From Gilliamella sp. ESL0441 (GTDB lineage Bacteria > Pseudomonadota > Gammaproteobacteria > Enterobacterales > Orbaceae): DNA of 64,000 nt. Shown piece by piece: positions 30,760-41,522 of this stretch (positions are counted from its first letter, which is position 1; the number at the start of each line of letters is the position of its first letter). Below the pieces are notes generated by a model. That model saw nothing but the letters and a program-made list of their open reading frames with translations, did not search any database and was not told the DNA's origin. The position numbers were made by a program, and so were the translations under genes. Location of the stretch: assembly GCF_019469185.1 (NCBI RefSeq), contig NZ_CP048264.1:2480001-2544000 (forward strand), written 5' to 3'.

Positions 30760-31278
30760 ATGGGGTTATTCGATAAATTGAAGCAATTCATGAAGCAATT
30801 CATCAAATCTGATGATAGCCATGATAGCATCGAAATTATTGCACCTCTGAGTGGCGAAATCGTTAAAATCGAAGATGTGCCAGATGTCGTTTTTGCAGAG
30901 AAAGTCGTTGGTGATGGTATTGCAATTAAACCTGCTGGTAATAAAATTGTTGCGCCATTAAACGGTAGAATTGGCAAAATTTTTGAAACTAATCATGCAT
31001 TTGCTATTGAATCAGATGATGGTATTGAGCTATTTGTACACTTTGGAATTGACACTGTTGAATTAAAAGGCGAAGGTTTTACCCGTATTGCTGAAGAAGG
31101 TCAACAAGTAAAAGTTGGTGATACTATTATTGAATTTGATTTACCACTACTTGAAAGTAAAGCAAAATCAGTGTTAACACCTGTTGTCATTTCTAATATG
31201 GATAGTATTGTCGAGCTGACAAAACTATCTGGTACCGTAGAAGCAGGTAAAACACCTGTTATGCGCGTGAAAAAATAA
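30760..31278 (+). CDS. crr: PTS glucose-specific enzyme IIA
   Basis: Soluble EIIA-Glc that phosphorylates EIIB-Glc and controls inducer exclusion and adenylate cyclase. 172 residues (E. coli 169). The two active-site histidines lie in NHAFAIES and [13 protein letters not shown]. An insertion of three residues near the N terminus (repeated FMKQFIK) explains the extra length. It closes the pts operon before a strong terminator. Confidence 0.98.
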   Translation: MGLFDKLKQFMKQFIKSDDSHDSIEIIAPLSGEIVKIEDVPDVVFAEKVVGDGIAIKPAGNKIVAPLNGRIGKIFETNHAFAIESDDGIELFVHFGIDTVELKGEGFTRIAEEGQQVKVGDTIIEFDLPLLESKAKSVLTPVVISNMDSIVELTKLSGTVEAGKTPVMRVKK

Positions 31279-31285
31279 TCATAAA

Positions 31286-31314
31286 AAAAACCTTCAGTTT
31301 TACTGAAGGTTTTT
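31286..31314 (+). terminator. Rho-independent terminator of the pts operon
   Basis: AAAAACCTTCAG pairs with CTGAAGGTTTTT over a short loop. It lies between convergent crr and pgi and may also serve pgi. Confidence 0.9.
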
Positions 31315-31347
31315 CTGCTCAATTCATTAACTGTCTAGTTTAATCTA

Positions 31348-32997
31348 CTAACGCCACTTTTTATATTGATTAATCAAATTATTTGTAGAATCATCATGTG
31401 AAGTTACTGGCGTATCACTCGCTAATTCAGGTAGAATTCGACCCGCTAATTGCTTACCTAACTCAACACCCCATTGGTCAAAACTGAATATATTCAGAAT
31501 AATACCTTGAGTAAAGATTTTATGCTCATACATCGCAACTAATGCACCCAAGCTATACGGGGTAATTTTCTTAACTAAAATTGAATTGGTCGGTTTATTT
31601 CCTTCAAACACTTTAAACGGAACAATTGCTTTAACTTCATCAAGCGTTTTTCCAGCAGCCATAAATTCTTGTTCAACTTGTTCTTTAGTTTTACCAAATG
31701 CTAATGCCTCAGTTTGAGCAAAAAAGTTAGATAATAATTTAGGATGATGATCACCAACTGGATTATGGCTAATTGCTGGCGCAATAAAATCACACGGAAT
31801 AAGTTTAGTACCTTGATGAATTAATTGATAAAATGCATGTTGACCATTGGTACCCGGTTCACCCCAAATGATTGGGCCAGTAGTATAAGTTGTTTTATGA
31901 CCATTACGATCGACACTCTTACCGTTTGATTCCATATTGCCTTGTTGAAAATAGGCAGCAAATCGATGCATATACTGGTCATAAGGTAAAATGGCTTCTG
32001 TCTCAGCACCATAAAAATTATTATACCAAATCCCAATTAAGGCTAATAATGCAGGAATATTTTTATCAATTGGTGTATTTTGGAAGTGTTTATCCATTGC
32101 ATGGCCACCAGCCAAAAATTGTTTAAAATTATCAAATCCAATAGATAAAACGATCGATAAACCTATCGCAGACCAAGAAGAGTAACGACCACCTACCCAA
32201 TCCCAAAATTCAAACATATTCGCTGTATCAATACCAAATTTTTCAACTTCTTTGGCATTAGTGGATAACGCAACAAAATGCAAAGCAACAGCTTTATCAT
32301 CTTTAGCCGCATCAAGTAACCAAGAACGAGCCGTTTGTGCATTAGTCATGGTTTCTTGTGTGGTAAACGTTTTTGATGCTACTAAAAACAGGGTTGTTTC
32401 AGGATTTAAGCCTTTTAATGCTTCAACAATATGAGTACCGTCAACATTTGAAACAAAATGCATGTTTAAATGATTTTTATAAGGACGCAACGCTTCGGTA
32501 ATCATGACAGGTCCAAGATCTGAACCTCCAATTCCGATATTTACCACATCACTTATTGCTTTACCGGTATACCCTTTCCACTCACCGCTAATAACTTTAT
32601 TACTGAATGATTCCATTTTTGCTAATACCGCATTGACATCATCCATCACATTTTTGCCATCAACATAAATAGGGGTATTCGATACATTTCGTAAAGCAAC
32701 ATGCAAAACAGCACGATTTTCGGTGCGATTAATTTTTTCACCGCTATACATAGCTGAAATTGCACCTTTAAGATCACATTCATCAGCAAGCTTATGAAGT
32801 ATTGCTAAAGTCTCTTGCGTAATACGATTTTTAGAAAGATCAACCAAAAACTCATCCTCAAACGGAATACTGAGTTTTTCAACTCGTTTTGGCTCTTCTT
32901 TTAAAATCTGGGCAATGGTCTTATTGTGATGCTTTTGATAACTTGCTTGAAGGGATTTCCAAGATGAAGTGGTAGTTGGATCAATTGATTTTAACAT
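31348..32997 (-). CDS. pgi: Glucose-6-phosphate isomerase
   Basis: Interconverts glucose 6-phosphate and fructose 6-phosphate. The 549 residues equal E. coli Pgi. Signature stretches are [11 protein letters not shown] near residue 153, [12 protein letters not shown] near residue 271, and the base Glu in [10 protein letters not shown] near residue 357. Placed next to the pts operon, it makes a compact glucose-entry block, but it is convergent with it and separately transcribed. Confidence 0.98.
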   Translation of the reverse strand: MLKSIDPTTTSSWKSLQASYQKHHNKTIAQILKEEPKRVEKLSIPFEDEFLVDLSKNRITQETLAILHKLADECDLKGAISAMYSGEKINRTENRAVLHVALRNVSNTPIYVDGKNVMDDVNAVLAKMESFSNKVISGEWKGYTGKAISDVVNIGIGGSDLGPVMITEALRPYKNHLNMHFVSNVDGTHIVEALKGLNPETTLFLVASKTFTTQETMTNAQTARSWLLDAAKDDKAVALHFVALSTNAKEVEKFGIDTANMFEFWDWVGGRYSSWSAIGLSIVLSIGFDNFKQFLAGGHAMDKHFQNTPIDKNIPALLALIGIWYNNFYGAETEAILPYDQYMHRFAAYFQQGNMESNGKSVDRNGHKTTYTTGPIIWGEPGTNGQHAFYQLIHQGTKLIPCDFIAPAISHNPVGDHHPKLLSNFFAQTEALAFGKTKEQVEQEFMAAGKTLDEVKAIVPFKVFEGNKPTNSILVKKITPYSLGALVAMYEHKIFTQGIILNIFSFDQWGVELGKQLAGRILPELASDTPVTSHDDSTNNLINQYKKWR

Positions 32998-33240
32998 AAC
33001 TCATTCCTTAAATAATAAAGCACTCTATCCATAATATAACTATGCCTAAAATGATGCAAGATAAGGATCTTTTATCTTTTTCTTAAATAAAGTAAGTAGT
33101 ATAGATAAGCTTACTAATTCATAAACTGTGGTGTTATAGGCGTGAATAAGGAGACACCATATATAAAATTCAGTTTTGATAATAAGCATTAGCCTATTTT
33201 CTATTTTTTTGATAATTGAAATATCGTTTCTCTGTTTTAT

Positions 33241-34173
33241 TTAATCATCAATTGTTAAATTACGCGTCGTTAAATCAAATGGTGTTAATTGATAGACATA
33301 ATAGTTAAGCCAATTGCTGAACAATAAATAAGCGTGACTACGCCATGTGGCTTTAGGGGTTAAATCTGGATTATTATGAGGAAAATAATTTTCTGGGATA
33401 GTTGGCTGAATACCAGCTTTAAGATCACGAAAATATTCGTTGGCTAAAGTAAATGAGTCATATTCAGGATGCCCGGTAACAAATGCCATCCGTTTATCTG
33501 CTGTTGCCATTAAATAAGGGCCGGTAATATCAGAATCTGCCAGTATTGAAAGATCGGTATAATTTTTTATTTTTTCAATCGGAAAATCTGCATACCTTGA
33601 ATGCGGTGCTAAAAAAGAGTCATCGAATCCTCGGGTTAAAATGGCATTAGGTTGTAAAATCTGATGCTGATAAACCCCAGATAATTTATGTGATCGTGTA
33701 AATTTTGGTAAATCATATAATACATTCAATGCGGCTTGTACTGCCCAACACACAAACATGGTTGAGGTGACATGTTCTTTTGCCCATGTGATAATTTCAA
33801 CTAATTTTGACCAATAGACTACATCCGTAAAGGCCACTTTTCCTAACGGTGCGCCAGTGATAATAAGCCCATCAAAATTTTGTTCACGTATATCGTCAAA
33901 ATCACAATAGAAACTATTTAAATGTTCTACTGGCGTATTTTTCGATTCACGCTGATCAATACGTAATAGTTGAATATCGACTTGTAATGAGGAGTTGGAA
34001 AGCAGTCGTAAAAATTGGTTTTCTGTCTCTATTTTTTTAGGCATAAGATTAAGAAAGAGCAGTTTTAGCGGACGAATTTCTTGTGTATTTGCACGAGAAG
34101 ATGTCATGATAAAAATATTTTCTTTACGAAGTACATCAACGGCTGGTAATGAATCAGGAATACAAATAGGCAT
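33241..34173 (-). CDS. metA: Homoserine O-succinyltransferase
   Basis: First committed step of methionine synthesis, acylating homoserine. The 310 residues match E. coli MetA. The catalytic Cys142 (FVCWAVQAA), His235 and Glu237 (TGHPEYDS) are at the standard positions. Residue 111 is Gly (GAPLGKVAF), the state associated with succinyl-CoA rather than acetyl-CoA use. It stands alone with a three-unit MetJ operator upstream. The gap 33001-33240 before pgi shows no gene. Confidence 0.97.
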   Translation of the reverse strand: MPICIPDSLPAVDVLRKENIFIMTSSRANTQEIRPLKLLFLNLMPKKIETENQFLRLLSNSSLQVDIQLLRIDQRESKNTPVEHLNSFYCDFDDIREQNFDGLIITGAPLGKVAFTDVVYWSKLVEIITWAKEHVTSTMFVCWAVQAALNVLYDLPKFTRSHKLSGVYQHQILQPNAILTRGFDDSFLAPHSRYADFPIEKIKNYTDLSILADSDITGPYLMATADKRMAFVTGHPEYDSFTLANEYFRDLKAGIQPTIPENYFPHNNPDLTPKATWRSHAYLLFSNWLNYYVYQLTPFDLTTRNLTIDD

Positions 34174-34216
34174 AGCAAAAACTCCTAATAATCAACAATC
34201 TTTTAAAACTTAAAAT

Positions 34217-34240
34217 AGACGTCTAGAAATCTGTATAGCT
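34217..34240. promoter_or_regulatory. MetJ operator upstream of metA
   Basis: Three adjacent 8-bp met boxes: AGACGTCT, a perfect consensus, then AGAAATCT and GTATAGCT. MetJ with S-adenosylmethionine binds tandem boxes cooperatively. The site lies about 45 bp upstream of metA, in the promoter zone. Confidence 0.8.
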
Positions 34241-34394
34241 AAATATAAGATGTTTTAGATTATTTGTCGAGGTTTTTATTTTGATTAGCTAAATCCAATA
34301 TCTCAAAGAAAATCATGATACTACTATATACGAATAACGTTAAATTCGCATTGGTCTTTTTTAGATTGGATAATTGACAACAGTAAGGGAAGAG

Positions 34395-35207
34395 TTAAAA
34401 AGCCCGTGTATCGGTGCGCCATGAGTCAGCGGTTAACGCTTCGCCAAAATAGCTATTAACGAGTTTTTGCGTGATATCACTAAGTGGCGAGGCTAACACT
34501 TCGGCGGTATTCCCGTATTCAACAAGTTCGCCTTTGTGCATCACTAAGATTTGATCACTAATATGCTTCATCATCCCTATATCTTGAGTCACATAAATAT
34601 AAGAGATGTTATGCTCGGCTTGTAATGACAACATCAAATTAACAATCTGTGAACGCATCGAGATATCTAATGCGGCTAACGCTTCGTCTAAAATAATAAC
34701 TTTAGGTTTTAGAATTAATGCTCTCGCTAGGGCGACCCGTTGTTTTTGCCCCGATGCCATCACCGCTGGATAATAAGAAGCATGTTCAGGCAGTAACCCA
34801 ACTTGCTTTAATACGTCGCTTATCATTTTTTCACGTTCAAACGCATCGTAATGTGTATTGTGTTTGAGTGGAATTTCAAGCAATTGACCAATGCGAAGTC
34901 TTGGATCAAAAGAGCTTTCTACATGTTGAAAAATCATGCGAATAAGTTGACAACGGTAACTATAATCGCCATATTCGACTTTTGTGCCATCAATCCAAAT
35001 ATCACCACTATCCGGTTTGACCATTCCAACTAACATTTTAGCTAATGTTGATTTGCCCGATCCATTCTGACCAATAATTGCCAAGGTTTTTCCTTCATTG
35101 ATCGAAAAAGATATTGGTTTAACAGCATCAATGTATAGATGCCCCAAAAATCCTTTAGGAATTTTAAATTGCTTTGACAAATTACGCACTTTTAAAATTG
35201 GGTTCAT
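34395..35207 (-). CDS. sapF: SapF, ATPase of the Sap peptide/putrescine ABC transporter
   Basis: Cytoplasmic ABC ATPase of the SapBCDF complex; in E. coli the BCDF proteins export putrescine, and in Salmonella Sap aids antimicrobial-peptide resistance. 270 residues with Walker A GQNGSGKST near residue 48, a degenerate signature MASGQKQRVALARAL, and Walker B VIILDEALAALD. It follows sapD by 24 bp and is the last gene of the operon. Confidence 0.93.
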   Translation of the reverse strand: MNPILKVRNLSKQFKIPKGFLGHLYIDAVKPISFSINEGKTLAIIGQNGSGKSTLAKMLVGMVKPDSGDIWIDGTKVEYGDYSYRCQLIRMIFQHVESSFDPRLRIGQLLEIPLKHNTHYDAFEREKMISDVLKQVGLLPEHASYYPAVMASGQKQRVALARALILKPKVIILDEALAALDISMRSQIVNLMLSLQAEHNISYIYVTQDIGMMKHISDQILVMHKGELVEYGNTAEVLASPLSDITQKLVNSYFGEALTADSWRTDTRAF

Positions 35208-35231
35208 GGTTTAGTCCTGGTATTGATAATT

Positions 35232-36221
35232 TTACTCATCAGTATTTAAAGGAAAATGACAAGCAACAAAGTGATCTTTAATTTGGATTAATTCGGGTGC
35301 TTGAATACATTTTTTTTGTGCATAAGGACAACGTGGGCCCAATCGACAGCCAATAGGTAAATGTTCAAGTGACGGAATAACACCCGGTAAAGTATTTAAC
35401 GGGCTTTTATGTGGCATTGCCTTACCAAAATCTGGAATGGCGTAAATGAGCGCCTGTGTATAAGGGTGATAAGGCGATTTTATTAAATCTTCGCTATCCG
35501 CCACTTCAACCGTCTGTCCACAATACAATACATTAATTCGATCTGTCCACCTTGTAATCATTTGCAAATCATGGCTGATAAGTAAAATCGTGGTGCCCAT
35601 ATTTTGATTCATGCTAGCCAGTAGCCTAAAAATTTGGGCTTCTGTCGTGGCTTCCATGGCATTAGTCGGCTCATCGGCAATGAGTAATTTAGGTTGATTG
35701 GCCAATGCAATGGCTATCATGACTTTTTGACATTCACCTTCTGTCAGTTCAAACGGATAAGACTTTAATATTTCTTTATGCTCTTTGATTCCAACCCGAT
35801 GCAATAGTTCAATCGCACGATTTTTACGCCAAAATAGCCGTTGCCACCAATGACCTTTAAAGGTGCGTCTAGGTATTGCATCGATCAGTTGTTGCCCAAT
35901 TTTCATTGATGGATCTAAACATGATTGTGGTTCTTGGAATATCATGGAAATATTCGCACTAATAACTTTACGGCGTTGTTTAGGCGTAAGTTTTAATAAA
36001 TCAATATTATTAAAATGAAAGCGATCTGCCGAAATTTTCCAATTGTGATTGGTGATTCCTAAAATCGCTTTGGCAATTAAGCTTTTACCAGAACCGGATT
36101 CGCCTACTAATCCTCGAATTTCACCTTCTGATAATCTAAGGTTAACCCGGTCGATAGCACGTAACAGACCGTCAGGAGTAATAAACTCAATCGTTAAATT
36201 ACGAATATCTAACAATGCCAT
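35232..36221 (-). CDS. sapD: SapD, ATPase of the Sap ABC transporter
   Basis: Dipeptide-family ABC ATPase paired with SapF. 329 residues; Walker [10 protein letters not shown] near residue 40, the unusual signature [15 protein letters not shown] that is shared with E. coli SapD in place of LSGGQ, Walker B LLIADEPT, and a C-terminal oligopeptide-type Cys motif region ([18 protein letters not shown]). In E. coli SapD also supports potassium uptake by Trk. Starts 2 bp after sapC. Confidence 0.93.
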   Translation of the reverse strand: MALLDIRNLTIEFITPDGLLRAIDRVNLRLSEGEIRGLVGESGSGKSLIAKAILGITNHNWKISADRFHFNNIDLLKLTPKQRRKVISANISMIFQEPQSCLDPSMKIGQQLIDAIPRRTFKGHWWQRLFWRKNRAIELLHRVGIKEHKEILKSYPFELTEGECQKVMIAIALANQPKLLIADEPTNAMEATTEAQIFRLLASMNQNMGTTILLISHDLQMITRWTDRINVLYCGQTVEVADSEDLIKSPYHPYTQALIYAIPDFGKAMPHKSPLNTLPGVIPSLEHLPIGCRLGPRCPYAQKKCIQAPELIQIKDHFVACHFPLNTDE

Positions 36222-36223
36222 GA

Positions 36224-37084
36224 TTAATGCCCTGCTCGTCGACCATTTAATCCAAAGTTTAATAAATAAACAAAGATAATGGTAGCTGAAACCGCAATTC
36301 CGGGGGATAAAAAGGCCAAGTAATTGGTACCAATAATGTCTTTCATTTTAAACATCATCATCCCTAAATCGGGTCTGGAGGTATCGTTAGCAAATCCTAA
36401 AAAGGTGATGCTGGTAATGGCTAAGATAATTGAACTAAATAACGATACAATTTCAGTTAAATAGACCGGCAGAATATTAGGCAAAATATAGTGATTTAAA
36501 ATCGTTATTTTGGATAAACCATCAAGCCGATAAGCCGTGATATAAGTTTTATTCCACTCCTTAATCACTCGTTGATGGATATTGTATATAAATCGTGGTG
36601 AATAAGATAACCCAATGATTAACAACATATTGGTTATATCATCTTCAAATAACATACTGACAACGATAACCCCCAATAAAGGTGGTACGACCATAAAAAA
36701 TCGGAAAATCAATAAAATAAAAGATCGTAGAAATGGGATAAAGAACATTAAATAATTAATTAATCCTGCAATCACAACAACATAAAATACCGCTTTTAGT
36801 GTCATCGATAAGGTTGAGCGATAACCAATTAATAAGTAATCAAAAATATCTTGTCCTTTAGCATTGGTGCCTAAAATGTGATTAATATCGCCATTCATAA
36901 ACCATGCTGGCGGTAAGGAACTTGCATAAATAGGATCTAAATGAGCATGAAAAAACCACTTTGTTGAAACAGCAACAAAGACAATTGCCATAATGCCATA
37001 AAAGCCAACAATTGAATAAAGATTACTATGTAGCTTATTAAAACATAATGCCACACTATTTAATAACCTTGTTACCTTAGACAT
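36224..37084 (-). CDS. sapC: SapC, permease of the Sap ABC transporter
   Basis: Inner membrane permease of the oligopeptide/dipeptide type, 286 residues against 296 in E. coli, with about six helices and the cytoplasmic EAA-like coupling loop ([21 protein letters not shown]). The [19 protein letters not shown] stretch near residue 68 is typical of DppC/SapC. It overlaps sapB by 8 bp, indicating translational coupling. Confidence 0.92.
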   Translation of the reverse strand: MSKVTRLLNSVALCFNKLHSNLYSIVGFYGIMAIVFVAVSTKWFFHAHLDPIYASSLPPAWFMNGDINHILGTNAKGQDIFDYLLIGYRSTLSMTLKAVFYVVVIAGLINYLMFFIPFLRSFILLIFRFFMVVPPLLGVIVVSMLFEDDITNMLLIIGLSYSPRFIYNIHQRVIKEWNKTYITAYRLDGLSKITILNHYILPNILPVYLTEIVSLFSSIILAITSITFLGFANDTSRPDLGMMMFKMKDIIGTNYLAFLSPGIAVSATIIFVYLLNFGLNGRRAGH

Positions 37085-38006
37085 GATGTTCCTTATGACG
37101 TAATGGATAAATAGCCACAGCGGTAATTTCGCCCAATAGTGTTAAAAAGCTTATCACCGTTCCACAAGCAAAAATAGCAATTGAAATAATAAAATAATTA
37201 TGATGATGATAAGCACCCATGACCCATTGCCCTAATCCAACACGGTTAAATAATATTCCGACAATCATTGTTGAAAACAACAATGTAGTCGTATTATAAG
37301 TCAATTGAGGAATAGTTGCCGGAATGGTATTGGGCAATAAATGTCGTCGTAAAATTTTTAAAGGTGACCTTTCTCGAATTGCAGCCATTTTTATGTAGTT
37401 CTGGCGTGAGGTATTTTTGACATTTTGGCTAATAAGCTGAATAGTCATAATGCTAGGCTGTATCGCAAGAATGATTATCGGAAGTTTCAGATATTGAAAC
37501 TGCTCAATCAATAAATCTATTTTATTCTGTTTGTCAGACAGTAAAATCTCTAATAACGATGTACCAATAGCGGAGGAAGAGGTATCAAAATGTATTGATA
37601 CAGACCAATTTGGAGAGACCCAAAACATAACAATCACAATTAGCATCACAATAGGACATGAATATAGTAATAAGCACCCTAACCGAATCGTGCTATTTAA
37701 CCAATTAATATTACTTAGCCCTAAAAAGATACCTAATGGTAAACCAACAATTAGTGCTACCGCTAAGGCTAGAATACACAGTTCAATCGTCGCGGATAAA
37801 GTATAAAGAAACGAGACCTTTTCCCCTGAGGTTAATGTGAATTGTCCTTGCAATAATTGCCTAAAGAAAGAACTGTAAGCATCAACAATATGAAGATGAT
37901 TAAACATAGAATGGGGCGAAAAATAGACAAGGCAAAAGCTGATCTGAGCCAAAATGCAGATAATTAATACAAAAGTGACTATTTTTTTCAAAATATAAAT
38001 AATCAT
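37077..38006 (-). CDS. sapB: SapB, permease of the Sap ABC transporter
   Basis: Partner permease of SapC, 309 residues against 321 in E. coli, with an N-terminal helix then five more and an EAA-like loop (IKMAAIRERSPLKILRRHLLPNTIP). It is now the first gene of the cluster: no sapA for the periplasmic binding protein lies upstream, where rne ends 85 bp away instead. Confidence 0.9.
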   Translation of the reverse strand: MIIYILKKIVTFVLIICILAQISFCLVYFSPHSMFNHLHIVDAYSSFFRQLLQGQFTLTSGEKVSFLYTLSATIELCILALAVALIVGLPLGIFLGLSNINWLNSTIRLGCLLLYSCPIVMLIVIVMFWVSPNWSVSIHFDTSSSAIGTSLLEILLSDKQNKIDLLIEQFQYLKLPIIILAIQPSIMTIQLISQNVKNTSRQNYIKMAAIRERSPLKILRRHLLPNTIPATIPQLTYNTTTLLFSTMIVGILFNRVGLGQWVMGAYHHHNYFIISIAIFACGTVISFLTLLGEITAVAIYPLRHKEHHV

Positions 38007-38040
38007 GTTTATCTTATCGCTTTTATTTGTCTAAGTAGGA

Positions 38041-38067
38041 ACAGAAGTGGTCTGATGACCACTCTGT
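38041..38067. terminator. Hairpin between rne and sapB
   Basis: ACAGAAGTGGTC and GACCACTCTGT form a stem of about 11 bp with one mismatch and a TGAT loop. It lies 25 bp after rne. The flanking T content is modest, so it may end rne transcripts or only protect their 3' ends. Confidence 0.5.
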
Positions 38068-38091
38068 TTATAAATATCAGTTTTGAAACTA

Positions 38092-40782
38092 TTATTCTGA
38101 AGGATAGGAAGGTTTACTTGCTTTAGCAAAGGCATGGTTTTGAGAGCTTAAACCGCCCGCTTCTCCTTTCCCTTCAAAGTGATAGTCTGATTCTTCCCGT
38201 AGTTTGAAACCAATTTCAGAATCTACATACTCTGGTGCAGGGGCTTTAGTCATTACTGACGAAGCGTGACCCGTAGCTTGAGACACATCAGTATTCACAT
38301 CGCTATCATGACTTTCTTGTTCACTGTCTTTTGCAGCATCATGATCTTGAGTTGATTCAGAATTGATGGATACATCATTCAAATCAGCTGTGTGAATTGT
38401 CGGTTCAGAACGGGCTTCTGTCACTTCATTTTTAACGATAACAGGTAATAAAAGTGAAGGAATAACAGGAACCACATTACTTGGTTCATCTTGTGTGATT
38501 TGACTATAATCAATCGCAACCCGACCTAATGCCAATTCAAGAGATGCAGCAGCAAATTGTAACGGCATAGGTGATTTTTTAAGATCGCCACTTCGTACCC
38601 GTCGTTTATTACGTTGTCCATTCATACGTAGATGTCTGGAAGTGCGTCGTTGACGTTTTGGTTGTGACTCTAAAACAGGTGTTGTCTCAGCCTGTTCAGG
38701 CACTATCACCGGTAATAATAACGATGGAATAACAACACGCTCTTCATTGACTTGAATCGGTGCTTCACTATTTTTTACACGTACGCTTTTTGTCAATGAA
38801 CGTTGTTGACGTCTTGGTTTCACTTCTTTTTGTTTCGGTGTGACCACTTCATTACTATTCGCTGTTTTTTCAGCTTTAGTCGCGTTTACCGCATTCGCCG
38901 AATGACTATTATTTTGCTTAGTACGACGACTGTTACTACGAGTTGTCTCTTTCACATCTTCTGTTGCTGCGCTGCTATTAGCATTTGCACCATTGCTATT
39001 ACGACTATTACGCTGACGGCGACTATTCGATCGATTATTTTCACGTCTTTTAGTCGGTTTTGGTTTAACTTCTGGTTCAGGTTCACTTTTTTCAGCAACA
39101 AATAATTTGCGTAATTTACTAAATAATCCACTGAACAAGCCCCCAGATTTTTCAACTTTAGGCTCGCTCTTTTCTTTCGATGTCGTGTTCGCTTCGACTT
39201 TTGGCCCTGATAATACCGCTTGTTCAACGATGATTTCAGCCGCTGCGTCTTCTTCCTCTTCTTCCAGTTCTCGGATTAATTTCGGTAAGTTATAACTCAG
39301 TACATCAGTCTCTTCGCCAACACGTTTACGAATCACTTTATAAAGTGGCGTTTCCATCTCTTCATCACCCACAATGACAATTTTTACATCAGGGTGCATT
39401 CTTTCAATATTATTAATCGCGCGACGTTTTTCATTTAATAAATAGCTGGCAATTGGCACTGGCACGATAACATCAATTTGGACTGTGTTATCTTTCATCG
39501 CTTCTTCTTGAATTAATCGAAGAATAGAAAGCGATAATGAATTATTATCACGAATCGTTCCCGTTCCTTGACAACGTGGACAAATGTGATGAGTCGCTTC
39601 ACGCAAAGACGGACTTAATCGTTGGCGTGACATTTCAAGCAGACCAAATCGAGAAATTCGTGTTGTTTGAATACGTGCTCGGTCTGTTTTCATCGCCTCT
39701 TTTAAGCGATTTTCAACTTCACGTTGGTTACGAATTGGTGTCATATCGATAAAATCGATAACAATTAGACCACCTAAGTCACGTAAACGTAGTTGACGAG
39801 CAATTTCTTCAGCTGCCTCAAGATTAGTGTTAAAGGCCGTTTCTTCAATGTCACTGCCCCGTATCGATTTAGCGGAGTTAATATCGATTGCTGTTAATGC
39901 TTCGGTTGCATCAATTACAATAGAACCGCCGGAAGGTAAACGCACTTCACGTTGAAACGCAGATTCAATTTGACCTTCAATTTGAAAATGGTTGAATAGA
40001 GGTACATCCCCCTCATAAAGTTTTAGTCGATTAACGTATTCAACACGCCCCAAATCAACTAATCGTTTTTTAGCGATCTCAAGGACTTTCGGATTATCGA
40101 TTAATATATCACCCACATCATCACGTAAATAATCACGAAATGCTCGGGTAATAATATCACTTTCCTTGTGGATTAAACTTGGTGCTGGATGATTCTTAGC
40201 TTCATTTTGAATCGCTGCCCAATAATTGACTAACGCATCTAAATCTTGTTGTAACTCTTCTTGGCTTTTACCAACACCTGCCGTTCTGGCAATTACGCCC
40301 ATGCCTTTAGGCTTTTCAATGGCGTCAATAATACGTTTTAAATCTGCACGATCTTCACCTTCAATTCGGCGAGACACACCACCAGCACGTGGATCATTGG
40401 GCATTAAAACTAAATAACTACCGGCAAGACTAATATAAGTCGTTAACGCAGCACCTTTTTTGCCTCGAATCTCTTTTTCAATTTGAATGAGAACTTCTTG
40501 ACCTTCTTCAAGATGTTTAATGGTGCGACGACCGGTCATATTGGATGGAAAATAACTATCGGCAATCTCTTTTAATGGTAAAAAACCATCTCGCTCTCCA
40601 CCATATGAAACAAAAGCCGCCTCTAAACTTGGATTGATTTTAGTAATTTTACCTTTATAGATATTGGCCTTTTTCTGCTCATGCCCAAGACTTTCGATAT
40701 CTAAATCATATAAGCGTTGGCCATCAACAAGCGCAACTCGCAGCTCTTCTTGCTGGGTTGCATTGATTAGCATTCTTTTCAT
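38092..40782 (-). CDS. rne: Ribonuclease E
   Basis: Essential endoribonuclease and scaffold of the RNA degradosome. 896 residues, shorter than E. coli (1061). The catalytic half is strongly conserved: S1 domain, the DNase I-like domain with Asp residues in IVIDATEALTAIDINS and IVIDFIDMTP, and the zinc-link CPRCQGTG near residue 404. The C-terminal half keeps the membrane-anchor helix (GLFSGLFSKLRKLF), Arg-rich RNA-binding segment (SRHLRMNGQRNKRR) and the terminal FEGKGEAGG PNPase-binding stretch, but the linkers are compressed. Long upstream leader suggests autoregulation. Confidence 0.96.
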   Translation of the reverse strand: MKRMLINATQQEELRVALVDGQRLYDLDIESLGHEQKKANIYKGKITKINPSLEAAFVSYGGERDGFLPLKEIADSYFPSNMTGRRTIKHLEEGQEVLIQIEKEIRGKKGAALTTYISLAGSYLVLMPNDPRAGGVSRRIEGEDRADLKRIIDAIEKPKGMGVIARTAGVGKSQEELQQDLDALVNYWAAIQNEAKNHPAPSLIHKESDIITRAFRDYLRDDVGDILIDNPKVLEIAKKRLVDLGRVEYVNRLKLYEGDVPLFNHFQIEGQIESAFQREVRLPSGGSIVIDATEALTAIDINSAKSIRGSDIEETAFNTNLEAAEEIARQLRLRDLGGLIVIDFIDMTPIRNQREVENRLKEAMKTDRARIQTTRISRFGLLEMSRQRLSPSLREATHHICPRCQGTGTIRDNNSLSLSILRLIQEEAMKDNTVQIDVIVPVPIASYLLNEKRRAINNIERMHPDVKIVIVGDEEMETPLYKVIRKRVGEETDVLSYNLPKLIRELEEEEEDAAAEIIVEQAVLSGPKVEANTTSKEKSEPKVEKSGGLFSGLFSKLRKLFVAEKSEPEPEVKPKPTKRRENNRSNSRRQRNSRNSNGANANSSAATEDVKETTRSNSRRTKQNNSHSANAVNATKAEKTANSNEVVTPKQKEVKPRRQQRSLTKSVRVKNSEAPIQVNEERVVIPSLLLPVIVPEQAETTPVLESQPKRQRRTSRHLRMNGQRNKRRVRSGDLKKSPMPLQFAAASLELALGRVAIDYSQITQDEPSNVVPVIPSLLLPVIVKNEVTEARSEPTIHTADLNDVSINSESTQDHDAAKDSEQESHDSDVNTDVSQATGHASSVMTKAPAPEYVDSEIGFKLREESDYHFEGKGEAGGLSSQNHAFAKASKPSYPSE

Positions 40783-41522
40783 TATTCTACACTCTTCATT
40801 AATCTTAATTAATTGTAGGTAGAATCGTATTATTGATAAATGCTTATTTTAACAATGATAAAAAAAGTACTTAATTCGATATTTCTATACAGTGTTCATT
40901 ATTTTATTTGTGTTATTTTTGTTATTATTTTATGTGACACCGATTTCACATTGACTACATTAAAATAATATTTTAGGGGGATAACCGCTAAATTCAAAAG
41001 TACAAATGACACGCCGAATTATTCCTAAATATATAATTTATTGATATTATTTCAATGGTTAATTTGCAAACCTTCATTTTATTGGTTCTAGCAAATAAAC
41101 TAAATCTTTATATGATTGTTTAAAATAAACATATTATCTAATTATCTTGATTCTACTTACGCTATTTTGTTTTGACAAACTGTAATGTCTAACGCCATTG
41201 CTGCATTACAAGGATAAAAATATCCCCCCTTATTATTCACGTTTCGGCAAAGGATAGCAAGAAAATTAAACTTCATATTTCATCGATAGTTAGATTAATA
41301 TTTTGAGTTATTTACAAATAATATTTATCATTTCAATAAAATCATATTAGATATATTAAAAATTTATATTAACCACACTAAAAAGCAAAAATTGCTTTAC
41401 AATTTTTTCTCATTTTTAGAAAACAAAAAATGGGCACTTACTTAGTAGTACCTAAAGTAAGTTAATTTGTATAATAATGGACGAAATATAAAATAAATTC
41501 AAAAAAGAGACTTAACTTATTT
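40783..41522 (-). promoter_or_regulatory. Long intergenic region with rne 5' leader
   Basis: 740 bp without a gene between divergent rne and syd. On the minus strand it includes a hairpin at 41181-41210 resembling the rne autoregulatory leader, and other small stems such as GGATA/TATCC near 41212-41225. A TGTGA-N8-TCACA inverted repeat lies at 40933-40950. The rest is AT-rich and shows no coding signal; the syd-proximal part must hold the syd promoter. Confidence 0.5.
41181..41210 (-). promoter_or_regulatory. rne5-like hairpin in the RNase E leader
   Basis: TGTAATG and CATTACA form a stem around a loop containing CAGCAATGGCGTTAGA. From memory, the E. coli rne leader contains GCAGCAATGGCGTAAGACG in the hairpin RNase E uses to trim its own mRNA. 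The match in otherwise unconserved AT-rich DNA about 400 bp before rne supports a conserved autoregulatory element. Confidence 0.55.

Noticed and set aside
38803..39105. Cys/Ser/Thr-rich antisense frame over the rne C-terminal half
   Set aside because: It is the complement of the low-complexity Arg/Asn/Ser-rich linker of RNase E, which leaves several frames open by composition.
40933..40950. TGTGA-N8-TCACA inverted repeat as a CRP site upstream of rne
   Set aside because: CRP half-sites are separated by six bases, not eight; noted only as an inverted repeat in the leader region.
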